Notes under the pieces: generated by a model
Databases searched by the model: none
Told to the model about the DNA's origin: nothing
Seen by the model: the letters and a program-made list of their open reading frames with translations, nothing else
Source: Gnetum montanum
Taxonomy: Eukaryota > Streptophyta > Gnetopsida > Gnetales > Gnetaceae
Length of the DNA: 64,000 bases
Assembly (NCBI GenBank): GCA_015680685.1
Contig: MNCI01020799.1
Coordinates: forward strand, 30,004-94,003
Direction of reading: 5' to 3'
Part shown: positions 45,786 to 57,420 of the stretch, piece by piece
How positions within the stretch are numbered: position 1 is the first letter of the stretch
How the letters are laid out: every line of letters begins with the position of its first letter
Position numbers and translations under genes: made by a program

Positions 45786-47854
45786 AAGGGATACCACCTT
45801 TTACCCTTATCCTTCTCCTATTCCTACACATCTTCCTCCTCCATCCACGCAACTACCACTTGCTCCACCTATGCAAGGTGAACATCTAGCTCAACCACAA
45901 CAATGCAACACTACCAAGGTCATTAACCTACAACTAGTTCATCAACCAAGTGGTTCAGATACGCGATTAAAGAAAAGACCTTTCTTCTAGTCTTGTAGTC
46001 CATTTAAGTCCTTAATTACACCTATGGTTGACAATTCTATTTCTCCATCTTCCTTTGTATCAAAGTCCTTCGAGTCTCCTTCAAACCAAATTCCACCTTG
46101 AATCCATACTGTTATGCTGACTCATGTTGTATCTAATTGAATTCAGGCTAGAAACCTTTCTAGGAAATTAGCAAATCCTGGAATTCCTCTAATTTATTTG
46201 TAGATTATTGGGAATGAACCATGTAAAGCTTTTCTCAACTTAGGTTCCAGTGTCAACCTAATTTCTCATGAGATGTATACTACATGGAACCTGCCTCCTC
46301 TAAATAAGACAAACTAGTCCATCACTATTCCATTGGGACTAGTGGAAGACATTATGACCACTATATGTGGATGGTCTTATTCTATTGATTTCATAGTGAT
46401 CAAGATGGAGAATTGCAAAGGAGACTTCCCAATCATCATGGGAAGGATAGGGCCAAGCACCGTTGATGCAAAAATGGGCATAAGAGATCTTTCCCTAGAG
46501 ATATCTAAAGAAAATGCATTCAAGAAGATTAAGAAGAAGCAAGTTCCATGCATCATGTACAATGATACAGGGTGCAAGTTTGTGTAGAAAATTTGGGCAG
46601 TGAAACAAGCATCCATCTCTGCATGCAAGCAGCATCCACTAGAAGCAACAATTCAAAGGTGTTTATATGTAGTAGCCACAAAACAAGAGGGCACCCAGTG
46701 GCTAATTGTTGATTTTGAGAGTAGCACACTTTGCATGGAACCAACTAAGAGCCTAACATGCACATATGTTGTAGGCATGGATGAACTAGAGCAAATTCAT
46801 TAGCAACTCTGTGATGATGGAAATGATGATACCTACTTGGAAGAGTTTGAAATTCCTAAAAATTTTAAGGAAGAGCCCCTTGAACTAAAAACTCTACTAG
46901 TTGGCATGGAATATGTGTTCTTAAAAAATGAAAAGCCTATCATAATCAATGCCAATCTTACTCTAAAATAAAAAAAGATGCTATTAAAAATGATTGAAAA
47001 ATGGTTAATAGCCCTTGCCTAGTAATATCATGAACTCATAGGGATTGATCCTAGGATATGCCAGCATTGCTTGTACACTAACCTGACTGTGAAGTCAAAG
47101 AAATAGCCATAGAGGTGATTATACCCCAAACTAAAGCAGATCATCAAGGAGGAAATCAAACAACTCCTCAAGGTGGGGTTTATTTATCCTATTGTGGATA
47201 GCGAGTGGGTTAGTTCACTCATTATTGTGCCCAAGAAAGGTGGCAAGTGGTAGGTCTGCATCAATTTTTAGCTACTAAATATGGAAATATTGAACGATCA
47301 CTTTCCATTGCCATTCATTCATTAGGTGTTAGACATAATATTCAGGCATGACTACTATAGTTTTTTGGATGGTTATAGTGGCTATAACCAAATCCAGATC
47401 ATGCCAAAGGACTAAGCCAAAATAACATTCACTAGTCCATAGGGGACTTTTGCATATTGCAAGATGCCTTTTGGTTTGTGCAATGCCCCTGCTACATTCC
47501 AAAGCCTAGTCCTTAGCATTTTTCAACAACATATTAGTAATACTATGAAAGTCTTCATGGATGACTTCTCCATCTATGGAGCTACATTTGAGAAATCCTT
47601 GGACCACCTTGAGCAAGTGTTAAAACGATGTGTTGAAAAAACTTGTGGCTTAATTGGTAGAAACGTCATTTGATGGTCCAAGAGGGCATTGTGTTGGGGC
47701 ATAGAATATCACAAGTAGGAATCGAGGTCAACCCTAAAAGAATAAGAGTCATCCAAGGAATAAGCCACTAACCAAAAATTTTCAAAGATGTTTGGTCATT
47801 CTTTGGACATACTGGCTACTACCAATGAGAATTTCTCTAAGATTGCAAAATTGT
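45786..47854 (+). pseudogene. gag tail, protease and reverse transcriptase, element E
   Basis: The proline-rich gag tail continues to about 46010. Protease: a segment with LNLGSSVNLIS at about 46235-46260 (the catalytic D is changed), then LVEDIMTTICGWSY and IMGRIGPSTVDAK. The linker is partly open at 46333-46803. RT: KKGGKW-like region near 47235, DGYSGYNQIQI-like near 47375, MPFGLCNAPATFQ at 47464, FMDDFSIYG near 47553 (catalytic box intact). It breaks off at about 47854 in the segment that in A2 precedes RNase H. Confidence 0.82.
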
Positions 47855-48413
47855 AGGAATCGGTTACTTATCGTGATTAGTTTCTCAACCCTAAACTCCT
47901 AGAAGCGGAACGAGTTCGACTTGATTACAAGCATTTAAGTGTGACTGCTTGGTAGCCCAGTGGTGTAGCTAGGGGGATCTACGCTTGGTAACCCAGTGGC
48001 GTATTTGGGGTCTGCGCTTGGTAATCCCAGTGGCGTACCTAGGCCTATGCTTGGTAGTCCCAGTGGCAGTCGTGCACGAGGTCCAAGATGTGTATGGTTG
48101 ATCAAGGAATCGGTTGCTCGTCGCACTTAGGCTAGATTAGATTTTCTTACCCTTTTCCTCTTAGCTTAGAATTAGTTAATATTATTTTCCATTGCCATCA
48201 GGAGTAGCATTCGAATTAGAACACATCATACACCTCATCTAGACTAAACCATACGTGACATATGCAAAACTAGTCTAGATGGGAAGATAGCGAACTGCGA
48301 CCTAAGGCTAACTATCTAGGTGCCACAACTAGTCCATCTGCGGAGTTCGACCAGATCGCGCGTGCGACGCTCGTTTCGTATGGTTGAGTGTAGGGGTACC
48401 TCGCCACTCATCA
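47855..48413 (+). repeat. Athila-type LTR fragment
   Basis: The last 559 bases of an LTR, ending CCACTCATCA. It includes three or four repeats of the phrase GCTTGGTAATCCCAGTGGCG between 47946 and 48070. It joins the RT of E on the left and the truncated 3' part of F, in opposite orientation, on the right. Confidence 0.85.
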
Positions 48414-48526
48414 ATAGGTATGGGATTATTGACTGGCTAGAATGGATTCATGTCGCAATGTGGAGTTAGAACAGAATTGAGACACAACACAAAAGAAAAT
48501 CCTATGATTACAAAATTGGATGGAAC

Positions 48527-49295
48527 TCATGTAGTTCCTGGTGGTGGTGGCTCCTCCATGGGTGTCTTTCCCTTTTCTTGTACTCTAGGTCTTGGGATTT
48601 GATGGCGTTGAAGTATGGCCTGGAGTTTCTCCTCTTGTAAGGCCTTGAATGCCTTGGCACACGTGTAAGTTTGCGCTTGTGCCATAGAGGCATCCTAGTC
48701 AGCCTTCTCTTTTTCTTCTGCCGCCCTTTTATTCTCTATCAACAATTTATTAAGTTGTTTGGTTCTAAAAGTGTCCAGCTAGTTCTGAGCAACCTTTGGC
48801 CCTGTATTCAGAAGGTTTAATACTTTTGAAATGGCTTGAATAGAGAAATCAATAGTCACACCACAATTATTAACTGTGGTGCCTTCTTCTTTATTGTGCC
48901 AAAATTGGTATGTTCCCTCCTAAGTACCAGGCACCGCTTTCAGAGAGGGTAGGCCATAATGGGGACCCTTTGAGGTGATCCCTAATGGCCTCTGGAGAAA
49001 ATGCTGCGAAAGATCCAAAGTTTAATTCCATGATCACTACAGTGAATATGGACCTTTCATGGATGATCTGAATACAATCTTGGGGTAACATGAGAGATTG
49101 TCCCTATTCAGACACTGCAGCAGCTCCTCCTTCCACCTGCCTTGATTGTGCAGCAGCAGGGTCTTCTTGGTGGATAATAAATGATTATTCCTCTTGCTCT
49201 ACATATTTTTCGATAGGAACTTGTTCTTCACCTCTCCTAGGTCTTTTGATCACACCTTGAGCAGGACCTTTCTGTTGTCCACATTCTGAGGCCAT
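48527..49295 (-). pseudogene. ORF3, element F, internally deleted
   Basis: ATG 49295 directly follows a predicted acceptor GTGATTGCAG, with TACTAAT upstream. The N-terminal basic region contains KRPRRGEEQ. The start of the globular domain is open (MELNFGSFAAFSPEAIRDHL, then KGSPLWPTLSESGAWYLGG, 49020-48891). A large part of the globular domain and most of the coiled coil are missing: sequence equivalent to about 17195 in B is joined to that of about 18385. A shorter deletion follows. It ends with EEPPPPGTT before TGA at 48529-48527. Stops and frameshifts inactivate it. Confidence 0.62.
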
Positions 49296-51197
49296 CTGCA
49301 ATCACACGAGGCTAATCATTAGTAAGGTTGTTACCAAAGTTAGGTTATACCTCACTACTTACCTTAATAGATTTACTTTATTTCCATGTGATGTTAATTA
49401 TTGGAAGAACATGTCCCCAAAAGATTATAATGTTGAGTCCTTTTTGCTTAGGTGGTTTTCAAATTTAATTTTCTGGTATAGCTAAGGGGATGAAATTGTT
49501 TTTAACATACTCTATTCTTAATTTCACAACTAATTACCCTTAAATATGTCCTTTGGGTGATGATGAATTTCAAAAAATTTATGCACTATTCGGCATGTGC
49601 CCCCTCCCCCACGACTAAGCTGAATACTCCGGGTTCAAGCAGGTTCAAACGGAATGAAAATCGGAGTACCAGCGAGCGAGTTATGGATATGAAAGCAAGG
49701 GACGCACAATCGCGAGTCGTAGAGAGGAATTTGAAAAACTTCCCCTACATGAATAGTTGCAAATGATGTTGATTAACATAGGGGATTCATGTATATATAT
49801 TTTCATCGAAGTTAGGGCACTTAGAGAATGTACCAAATTTTTAATATTTCTTTGAAATTAAACGATGTAAACTTAAGGACATCTGGACAATTGTTAAAGG
49901 GTTCTAGGGTAATTCAACTAATTTTGAAGGCATGAAAATTATGATGGTGTGGAATTTATCAATAAGGACCTCAGATGATAGAGAAAAAGGCTATGTGATG
50001 ATTCATAGGAATGTTGAATTAGAGAGATAGTAATAAGGGAAAGAATATCATGAACAATACGCTGAGGGTAATAAATGGTGTGTGTGAGCTATGTCATAAA
50101 TGAAGATTGCAAAAAAATACACAAGTGGATCCTCCCCAAAGCAGGTTCTTACCTAGAATGCCCTTGTGTAACCACACTTAAAGTGTCCATGGGCACTAGA
50201 AAGGTTAAAGGTAATCCACACTAACTCCACAAAACACACACATGTAACTATAACTGGAATGAGATGAAAATTCTATGTTACACAAAACACGAGCTACAAT
50301 TACATGAACAGTGAGATGAGACGAAGTATAGAAAGGGATCGTAGAGATTGGAACATGAGGTAACTGACCCTAGGGCACAGCGAATCCTGTGTGTAAAGCA
50401 TGATTAAGGTGTCATTAACCCGTCGTTCCAAAATCAGGACCAAGTCCATTCCTCTAATCAGTGACATCGCATTGTTTCATCCCATGATGAACAACTATGA
50501 GAGTACCATAACAACAAGGCGTATGATCACTTGGCATTTTATTCAAGGGAGGAGTGATTTTTGTTTTATGGCATACACTTTCTTCTTTTTTTTTCTTTTT
50601 CTCTTCTTTTTTTCTTTTTGAATACTGAATCTAGAGAAATTGCCAACCTTCAGGCATGGGCGCATGTCTTTTCAGTGGGACCCCTTAGCACAACATTAAT
50701 TTTTGAGTGCCCTTTTGATTACTCTTACTCCCATTTTTCATTAGATCTACAAGGATCTTAGTAGAACCACGTTGCATGATAACTCCCACAGACATCACCA
50801 AAGAGAATCCGCAAGTTCCCTTGATGTCACACCCTAATCATTCCCTCTTGGTCCATCCTTCTTCATTCAGGGTACAATGAACACAAAATTAATTTTAAGT
50901 TTAAAGAATGTCAAGAATATCATTGTACCCTCGAACAGAACCTCCTATTTGTAGAGTGGATGAGTGGGTGTAATGGACTCATTGTCCAAATAATTGATCG
51001 CTTGAGACTTAATAACATAGAACACGCCTCAACCAATGATACACATGAGTGTTTTATTCATAGACGAGATTACTTACAAAAACATAAGAAGACAAAAACA
51101 CAAAAAGATAAAACAAAAAGTTTAAAAATGAAAAAACTAGAAAACAAAAATTGAAAAATTAAAGAAAATGAAAAATATTTATTAATCCTGCTTGTTA
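49296..51197 (-). other. Non-coding region of F between gag and ORF3
   Basis: On the minus strand: T-rich tract, GTAAGT (51072-51077), the phrase TTAACCTTTCTAGTGCCCA and the conserved box near 50110-50230, TATA-like ATATATATA (49791-49800), leader sequence similar to B (CTCTCTACGACTCGCGATTG), and polypurine-like AGTCGTGGGGGAGG (49601-49614). No supported ORF. Confidence 0.55.
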
Positions 51198-53180
51198 TTA
51201 GAATGGGGGATATCCCTCATAACTAATCTGTTGAGGATGAAAAGGATTAATAAATGAGAAATGAGGATCCTTGCATGTTGAAAATATTTTGGCTTGGTCA
51301 TATTTGCCCCATCGGGGTTCACACACTTGATTATAATGAACATAGTGGGGCAATTTATATGATGTAGTTCCCGGATAACGAGTTGACCCACTATGATGTT
51401 TGGGACCGTTAGATGGTATGCAAAGATTGGGATGATGTCTCCCATGGTTGTGTTCATTGGGTCGTATGGTTGTTGGAGTGTTAGTTGGTGGCCCTGATGA
51501 AGTAACATGAGGCATTGGATTCGAAAATAAGGATGCATCATAGGGTTGGACTTGTGCTAAGTTGGAGGATGTAGTGGCTTTGGAATTATGTTGTCCCTTC
51601 TTACGGTCGTGTTTAAAGAAGGGACGCTTTTGATGTTGTTGAGGTTTCTCACTACTGTTGGAAGTAGTAGCATAAGTAGCATTTGTGGGTTGTTGTTGTG
51701 GTGCAAACACCTTAGGAATAGTTGGTGGCACTATGGAAGGAGGGAAAGGATGAGAATGTTGAAATTTAGGAGGAGTATAAGGTGCACAAGGTGGTGGTTG
51801 TGTTGAAGGTATGGGTTGATAGTATTGAGGAGAATGATATTGTGGTGAGATAGAGTATGTTGGCCCAATTGGAGAAATAGAATGTTGAACTTGATAAACG
51901 TTTGAATTCAGATAATATGAAGGGTGCCTCCAGTGTAGAAATAGTTTCCCCCATGACTGGGATTGTTGCCACTGTGATCAAACATAGTATCTCTGTACAA
52001 AATCTAGATGTAGCGTGTTTCCCCAATGCTCCTATAAATGTAACAATATTGGGCATTGGCCCTTGGGGTGATCGTATAGGCATATGTTGCATTCATATGT
52101 ATGATTAGCAATTGAGCACTTATTCCCTTCATTCTTTTTTTCCGAATGTCTAATGTTTCGCCCTGCTTCTTGGGTTGTTAAAATTCTATCTCCAATAATG
52201 TTGATAAATTCTCCACACTTTTGATACGTCCATTCCAACATCTTATTGATCTTTGCCTTGATTTCTTCTAATGTTTGTTGTATTGGCAAAAATGATGTTT
52301 CCACCTTGAGATTGGTTGATTTCTCCTTTGTATGATCATGGACCTTTGTTAAGTTGAGATTCTAGTCCCATTGGTGTTTTTCAACACTCTCCCATCTAGC
52401 CATTTCTCCTTCTTCTTTTGCTACCTGCTTAACAAGTTCTTGGATTTGATGGGTTTGTAGTTCGTATAGTTGACCTTGGGCATACATTCCTAAGGTCTCT
52501 CTTGTTTCATTACTTAGCCCATCAATGATATGGTACATTAGCCTTTCCTCGGAAAACCCATAGCCTAGACAGTTGTTTAATAGTGAATAATATCTTTCTA
52601 AGGCCATGTCCAAGGGTTCATGTTGTGCTTGTTTCCATCCTTGGATTTGTTTCCTCAAGGATGACTCTCTTGTGTAGGTTTGATATTTTTCATTAAAGAC
52701 TTCTACCATTGTTGACCAACGTCATATTGAATTTGGTTTTAACGATCTATACCATACTTTTGCCTGGTCAACGAGTGTCATAGGGAAGAGCTTAAGTTTT
52801 TGCCACCCGTTATCAATGTTATTCCATGTGCAGGCATCATAGAAGGCTTGTAAATGTTGATGCAGATCTAAATCATAGCTTCTTGAAAAAGTAGGAAAGT
52901 TGTTTAAGTCGAGCCTAGGTAGACGACTCTCTTTACGATGCCTACGTGAGATTCGAATAGCCTCTTGCATTTGCATTAGGCTTGTAGTGGCCAGTGGGGG
53001 GTCATCGTCATCAGGTAAGTTATGTCTTCGTATGTTGGGATGATGTTGCTTTTGTTCATGTTTATAAGAAACCCCCACTTCAAGTTGTATACTCCAATCT
53101 TCATCATCATATAGTTCGTTGGTTCTCCAATGAGCTTTCTCACTAAGTGTGGCATTATTATTATCTTGTAGGAGGGGCAT
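51198..53180 (-). pseudogene. gag, element F (best preserved frame)
   Basis: One frame of 661 codons runs from ATG 53180 to the stop at 51198 with no frameshift and only a handful of in-frame stops (near 52722, 52362, 52032 and about 51970). N-terminus MPLLQDNNNATLSEKAHWR; gag core at about residues 70-230 (LPRLDLNNFPTFSRSYDLD, KQIQGWKQAQHEPLDMALE); Cys/His motif CNICLYDHPKGQC at about residues 368-380; Pro/Gln/His-rich tail; end ISYEGYPPF. It defines the normal length of gag in the pol-less class, about 660 residues. Confidence 0.85.
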
Positions 53181-53325
53181 TGTTGTAAAGTTGTGTGTGA
53201 AATTTGTATGTGACTTTTAATAATTATTTCTTCTTCCTAAGAGATATATCGTTAAGTCTTATACAACGACCTTGTATGATATAACAAATCTAGGTAACTA
53301 GCACCATCCTTAGCAACAGTGTCAA

Positions 53326-54176
53326 TGATGAGCAGTGAGGTACCCCTACACTCAACCATACGAATACGAGTGTTTTCACGTGCGACCTGGTTGAACTCCA
53401 CAAACGGACTAGTTGTGGCACCTAGATCGTTAACCTTAGGTCGCAGTTTGCTGTCTTCCCACACGGACTAGTATTATATTTGTCACGTATGGTTTAGTTC
53501 AGAGTGAGGTGTATGATGTGGTTCCTAATCTAATGCTACTCCTAAAGGCAATGGAAGGTAATATTAACTAAGCTAGGAGGAAAGGGTAAGAAGGAATTTA
53601 AACTAGCCTAAGTGCGATGAGCATCCATTTCTTGATTATCTGTACACATCCTTGAATGCTCGTAATCAAGTCGTACTCATTCCGCGTTCTAATCATGAGT
53701 TTAAGGGTGAGAGAATATTAACTAGGAAAGCAGTAAATAAAAATTAATTAAATAATTAAATAAATAACAAAGTGAATACTGCAATGATGAAGTAATCTAA
53801 ATCTTTATTACAGGTTATGTGCGTGTTCAAGTACGTCACACTCGAATAAAGGATGTCGTACAATTACATTCACCACATTGTGGGCAGACACGGGAAAATA
53901 ATCTACTCTGGAGGGATCAAACTGCCAGAGTTCTGCTACAATCTAAATCTATGTTGCTAAAACTAGGAAAGCCATCTCTTATTTATAGACATTGAGGCAG
54001 GCCACGATATCGCATACGTGATATCGTCAGTTGAGATATCGCGTATGCGATATCGTAGGGAGGGACGCGATATTGCATATGCAATATCGCGTGTGCATTA
54101 TCGCAGCCCATGCAATATCGCAGGTGCGTTATTGTGGGTGCGTTAACACGACCATCAGCAAATTCATGACTCATCA
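53326..54176 (-). repeat. 5' LTR of F
   Basis: Plus strand TGATGAGCAGTGAGG to ATGACTCATCA. U3 (54000-54140) is a dense array of GATATCGC/CGATATCG-type units, upstream of TATTTATAGAC (TATA on the minus strand near 53980). It abuts an LTR fragment of G. Confidence 0.9.
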
Positions 54177-55428
54177 ACCTTGCAGCATACAGATTAAGCT
54201 AAATAGTAATTAATGATTGTTTAAATGCTTTTCTAGTTAATTAATATCTTTCTCAACCTTCAACCACCTTAGTTAAATACACTCAGTATGACTGCTTCGA
54301 GCATGCGTGTAGCGCTTGGTAATCTAGTAACAATTAGCGTTTGGTAATCCTAGCAGCGTTGCACTGGTTCAGGATGTGTACGGCAAGTGGGAACAGATAC
54401 TGGTGTTAGGAACATTTAGAACTTAATTAATGAATAGTTAATGTAAATTAGTCACTGAGTTCTCTCTACCTATCCTTTATTAGCAGAAGACATAAAAGAC
54501 AAAAAGCTATAAAAATCATATACCTCAAGCTTACTTAACCATACAACCATGACAATATAAGTAAGTTTGGGAAGACAACAATCGATTAACCCTGAGTGTT
54601 CCATTAAGGCGCGTAAGTACTTAGTCCTTGGAGTTTGACCAGATCGTGCGTGAAATGCTTGTATTCGTATGGTTGAGTGTAGGGGTACCTCACCACTCAT
54701 CATTGGCGCCGTTGTTGTGGACTTAGTTGTTTGTGCGCTGCGTAGAACATAGGAAATCATCCATATCGTTGGAATGTTAGAACAAACCCTTAGGATTAAT
54801 CAAAGAAGGACAAGACAACAGTACATTGCACACCGAACAAGATAAGTTGTCTTCTTCTTCGCATAAGAGCACTTCACCGCCTAGGACTAACACAAGAGGT
54901 AGTCGATGGTATAATATACATAACTAGAATTTGCCAGTTCCTCAACAATTTTGTGTGGTATATACTCATCACGATGAGTAGATACCCGATTTCACCTTTA
55001 TTCTCCACCAAGATGAACAACTGCGTTGGAGAGACTTGGAGGGTGGTAACATAGTGTTGCCCTCAGACCGATCAGTCCCCAACATGCTCCTTCGTGCTCT
55101 CACATGAATAGGCATGCCACTTTTATAAGCGGAATATGTTGCATGCAATCATGACTCAAGGGACTATCATCCCACAGAAGTGCAATGTCAAAGGGACTTG
55201 CAACAGGAGTGATACCGTACATCCTTGAAGGGTAAATGGCCCCATAACGCTCTGCACGTTTTGAGCGAAATTGAGGACGGTGAACCTGCTCCAACAGGTT
55301 CCCCACAAAACAACGTTCCCCCTCATCACTAGTGAAGTGTTGTCTTTGGAGTTGCGTTGGCTAGACGAAGGACCCGAAAATTTGGCATTTGATGATAGCT
55401 TGAACTTACTTCAAGGCTATTCTCAATT
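54177..55428 (+). mobile_element. Element G: LTR 3' part, primer site and gag start
   Basis: 54177-54702 is the downstream part of an LTR ending CACTCATCA. TTGGCGCCGTTGTTGTGGAC (54703-54722) is the primer site. The following gag start (SSSSHKSTSPPRTNTRGS near 54850, later IPDFTFILHQDEQLRW near 54988) matches E and D. It runs out at about 55428 at a 59-bp tandem duplication, beyond which host gene sequence begins. F appears inserted in its LTR; ACCTT (54177-54181) would be the target duplication. Confidence 0.78.
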
Positions 55429-55546
55429 ACAAGTATGGTGGTATCTTGTGTCTTTCAGTTTTATACCAAGTAGTATACTCTATATATACAAGTATGGTGG
55501 TATCTTGTGTCTTTCAATTTTATACCAAGTAGTATACTCTATATAT
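55429..55546. repeat. 59-bp tandem duplication
   Basis: Two nearly identical units beginning ACAAGTATGGTGGTATCTTG and ending CTCTATATAT (55429-55487 and 55488-55546), at the border between element G and the intron of the F-box/LRR gene. Confidence 0.9.
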
Positions 55547-56021
55547 ACATGGGCAAATTGGAACATGTCATTTATACAATATGTGATGCCATAAGTACCA
55601 AAACAAATTAGAAAAAATGAATGAAATTCTCAATGAAATATAAATGATTTGTTTTCTTTTGCAAAATTGTGACTAGAATATTATGGTGAATAGAATATTA
55701 AATTTTAAGCCTATCTTTTTTATTATTTTACGATTAGATGGAACATTGACTAAGAGAGATTTATAGACTCACATGAGCTGTTGCAGTTCTTTTAATGCTC
55801 ATAAAACGGTCTTTACAAAAATGAATATTAATGACCTATGCTAGACTTGAATATGAAACCATTCAAGATAGCTGCAAAGTCTACATTTCCCTACTGAGTT
55901 AATAGCAATTTTCTACTTGCTATTAAAAGTTTTAGATACAATTTAAACAATACGTTTCTGTTTACTTTCAGAGGTTCTATGCAAATTCCATATAGCTAAA
56001 TGAGATAATTCGTTTTTGCAG

Positions 56022-57420
56022 TATTTGCATTTGATGGTTGGCAAAAGCATAATTGACAACAATGAAATTGCAATCAATTGGAGGTTAGTGACACCAAGTC
56101 TTAAAAAGCTGGATATTGGTGTTCGTTGCAATGAAGGAAATGAAACAATTGTTCAATACTCCTAGATCAAGCAACAACACATTTAGTCATTCATCCTTGC
56201 CAAATCAGCGAACCTTATCATATCCCCATCTGCAAAAGCTGCATCTAGATTTGGACATAATATGTGATGTACTTGTCCGTAACATCTCTCGAAATCCGCC
56301 ACTACTAACCCATCTTGATCTCATAGACCACCCTGTTAAAGAACCTATTTCAAGCACTGACCTGACAAACCGGGGATTTCAAGAGGTCTGTCGTTGCACA
56401 AAGTTACAGCGCCTTTCATTGGTCAGAAGCCAGAGCTATTTGCCGATATCATTTAAACGAGTAAATGATCTTGGGTTCCTCATAATGGCAGAAAATTGCT
56501 TTAATCTCTGGAGTGTCAGGTTTGGAGGTTTTTGTCGAATCACAGATGCAGGTATTCGGGCAATTTTGCATTCATGTTCAAATTTACAAAAACTTGAATT
56601 ACTTTGCACATCACAGCTGACAGACTTAATATTTCATGACATTTCTGCAACTCCTCTGTCTTTGTTGTGTGTGACGTTGCAGTCATGTTATCGGATTACT
56701 GATTTTTCCATCATACATCTAGCTTGTTGTAAAAGTCTTCAAGCGCTAGATTTAAGAGGTTGCAAAGAAATTAGTGATGGAAGTTTGAAAGTTGTTTCTT
56801 TGCTTCCAAAGTTGGAAACTTTACTTTTGAATGGTTCAAATATAACTGACATGGGTTTGTCAGAAATTGGGAGAGGCAAAGCACCATTGGTAACGTTATC
56901 TCTAAGAGATTGTTTCAGAATGAGTAACAGTGGCATAGAAGCTTTATTTGCAGGTCATCATTTGTCTAAATCATTGCAAAATCTTGACTTGTCTCATATT
57001 CCCAACATTTCTGATGATGCTATTTTACATTTGGTAAAAAGTGGAACCCAAATTGTTGAACTCAGAGTTAGACAGTGTTTTGCAGTTGGTGATGTATCAA
57101 TAATGGCTTTGGCATCAATGTGTTTTGAAGGACGAGGCTTTGGGAGCACCCTGAAATTACTGGATATTTTCAATTGTTCTAGCATTACAAAACATGGTAT
57201 TTTATGGTTCAAGAAACCTTACTTTCCTAAGATGAGGTGGTTGGGTTTAGGCCGACGAATACAGGGATATGTATTGGATGATCTGTTGAAAGGTCGTCCT
57301 CTGTTGCAGATAACACAGGATGGAAGTGAATTATATAGAGGTCAGAAAGACCTATTTGAAGATTTTTCAAAGTATGATTCAGAAGAAGAAGATGAGCTTG
57401 AGCAGTGGTTGCGCGATTAA
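56022..57420 (+). CDS. F-box/LRR protein, 3' exon(s)
   Basis: A large open frame of 434 codons (56116-57420) encodes a chain of leucine-rich repeats of the cysteine-containing F-box type, e.g. LQALDLRGCKEISDGSLK near residues 208-225 and similar units at about 95-345. An acidic tail ends EEEDELEQWLRD. LRR F-box proteins are substrate receptors of SCF ubiquitin ligases; the sequence resembles the plant F-box/LRR-repeat protein 10 type (about 650 residues), so this would be the C-terminal two thirds. A consensus acceptor TTTTTGCAG ends at 56021 and the frame after it (YLHLMVGKSIIDNNE) is a plausible exon start, but that frame is offset from the long frame by one base near 56140-56165. No F-box-encoding exon is seen; it must lie further upstream or be lost. 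ATG 56116 is probably internal. Confidence 0.8.

Larger units (their letters stand above)
41630..47854 (+). mobile_element. Element E: Athila-type element, 3' end lost, with nested solo LTR
   Basis: 5' LTR (41630-42474), degenerate primer site (42475-42494), gag (about 42640-46100, split by a solo LTR), protease and RT (46110-47854). It breaks off within RT and is joined to an LTR fragment of another subfamily at 47855. RNase H, integrase and 3' LTR are missing. LTR subtype and gag match A2. Confidence 0.85.
48414..54176 (-). mobile_element. Element F: pol-less Athila-type element with gag and ORF3
   Basis: Minus strand: 5' LTR (54176-53326), primer site (near 53325-53306), gag (53180-51198), T-rich tract and GTAAGT (51077-51072), conserved box (near 50137-50154), internal TATA-like site, internal polypurine motif, splice acceptor, ORF3 (49295-48527). 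It stops about 100 bases short of the expected polypurine tract; that tract and the 3' LTR are gone. It has the same plan as B, with no pol. Confidence 0.88.

Noticed and set aside
56739-57212. Two minus-strand ORFs
   Set aside because: They lie antisense to the LRR exon and are shadows of its codon bias.
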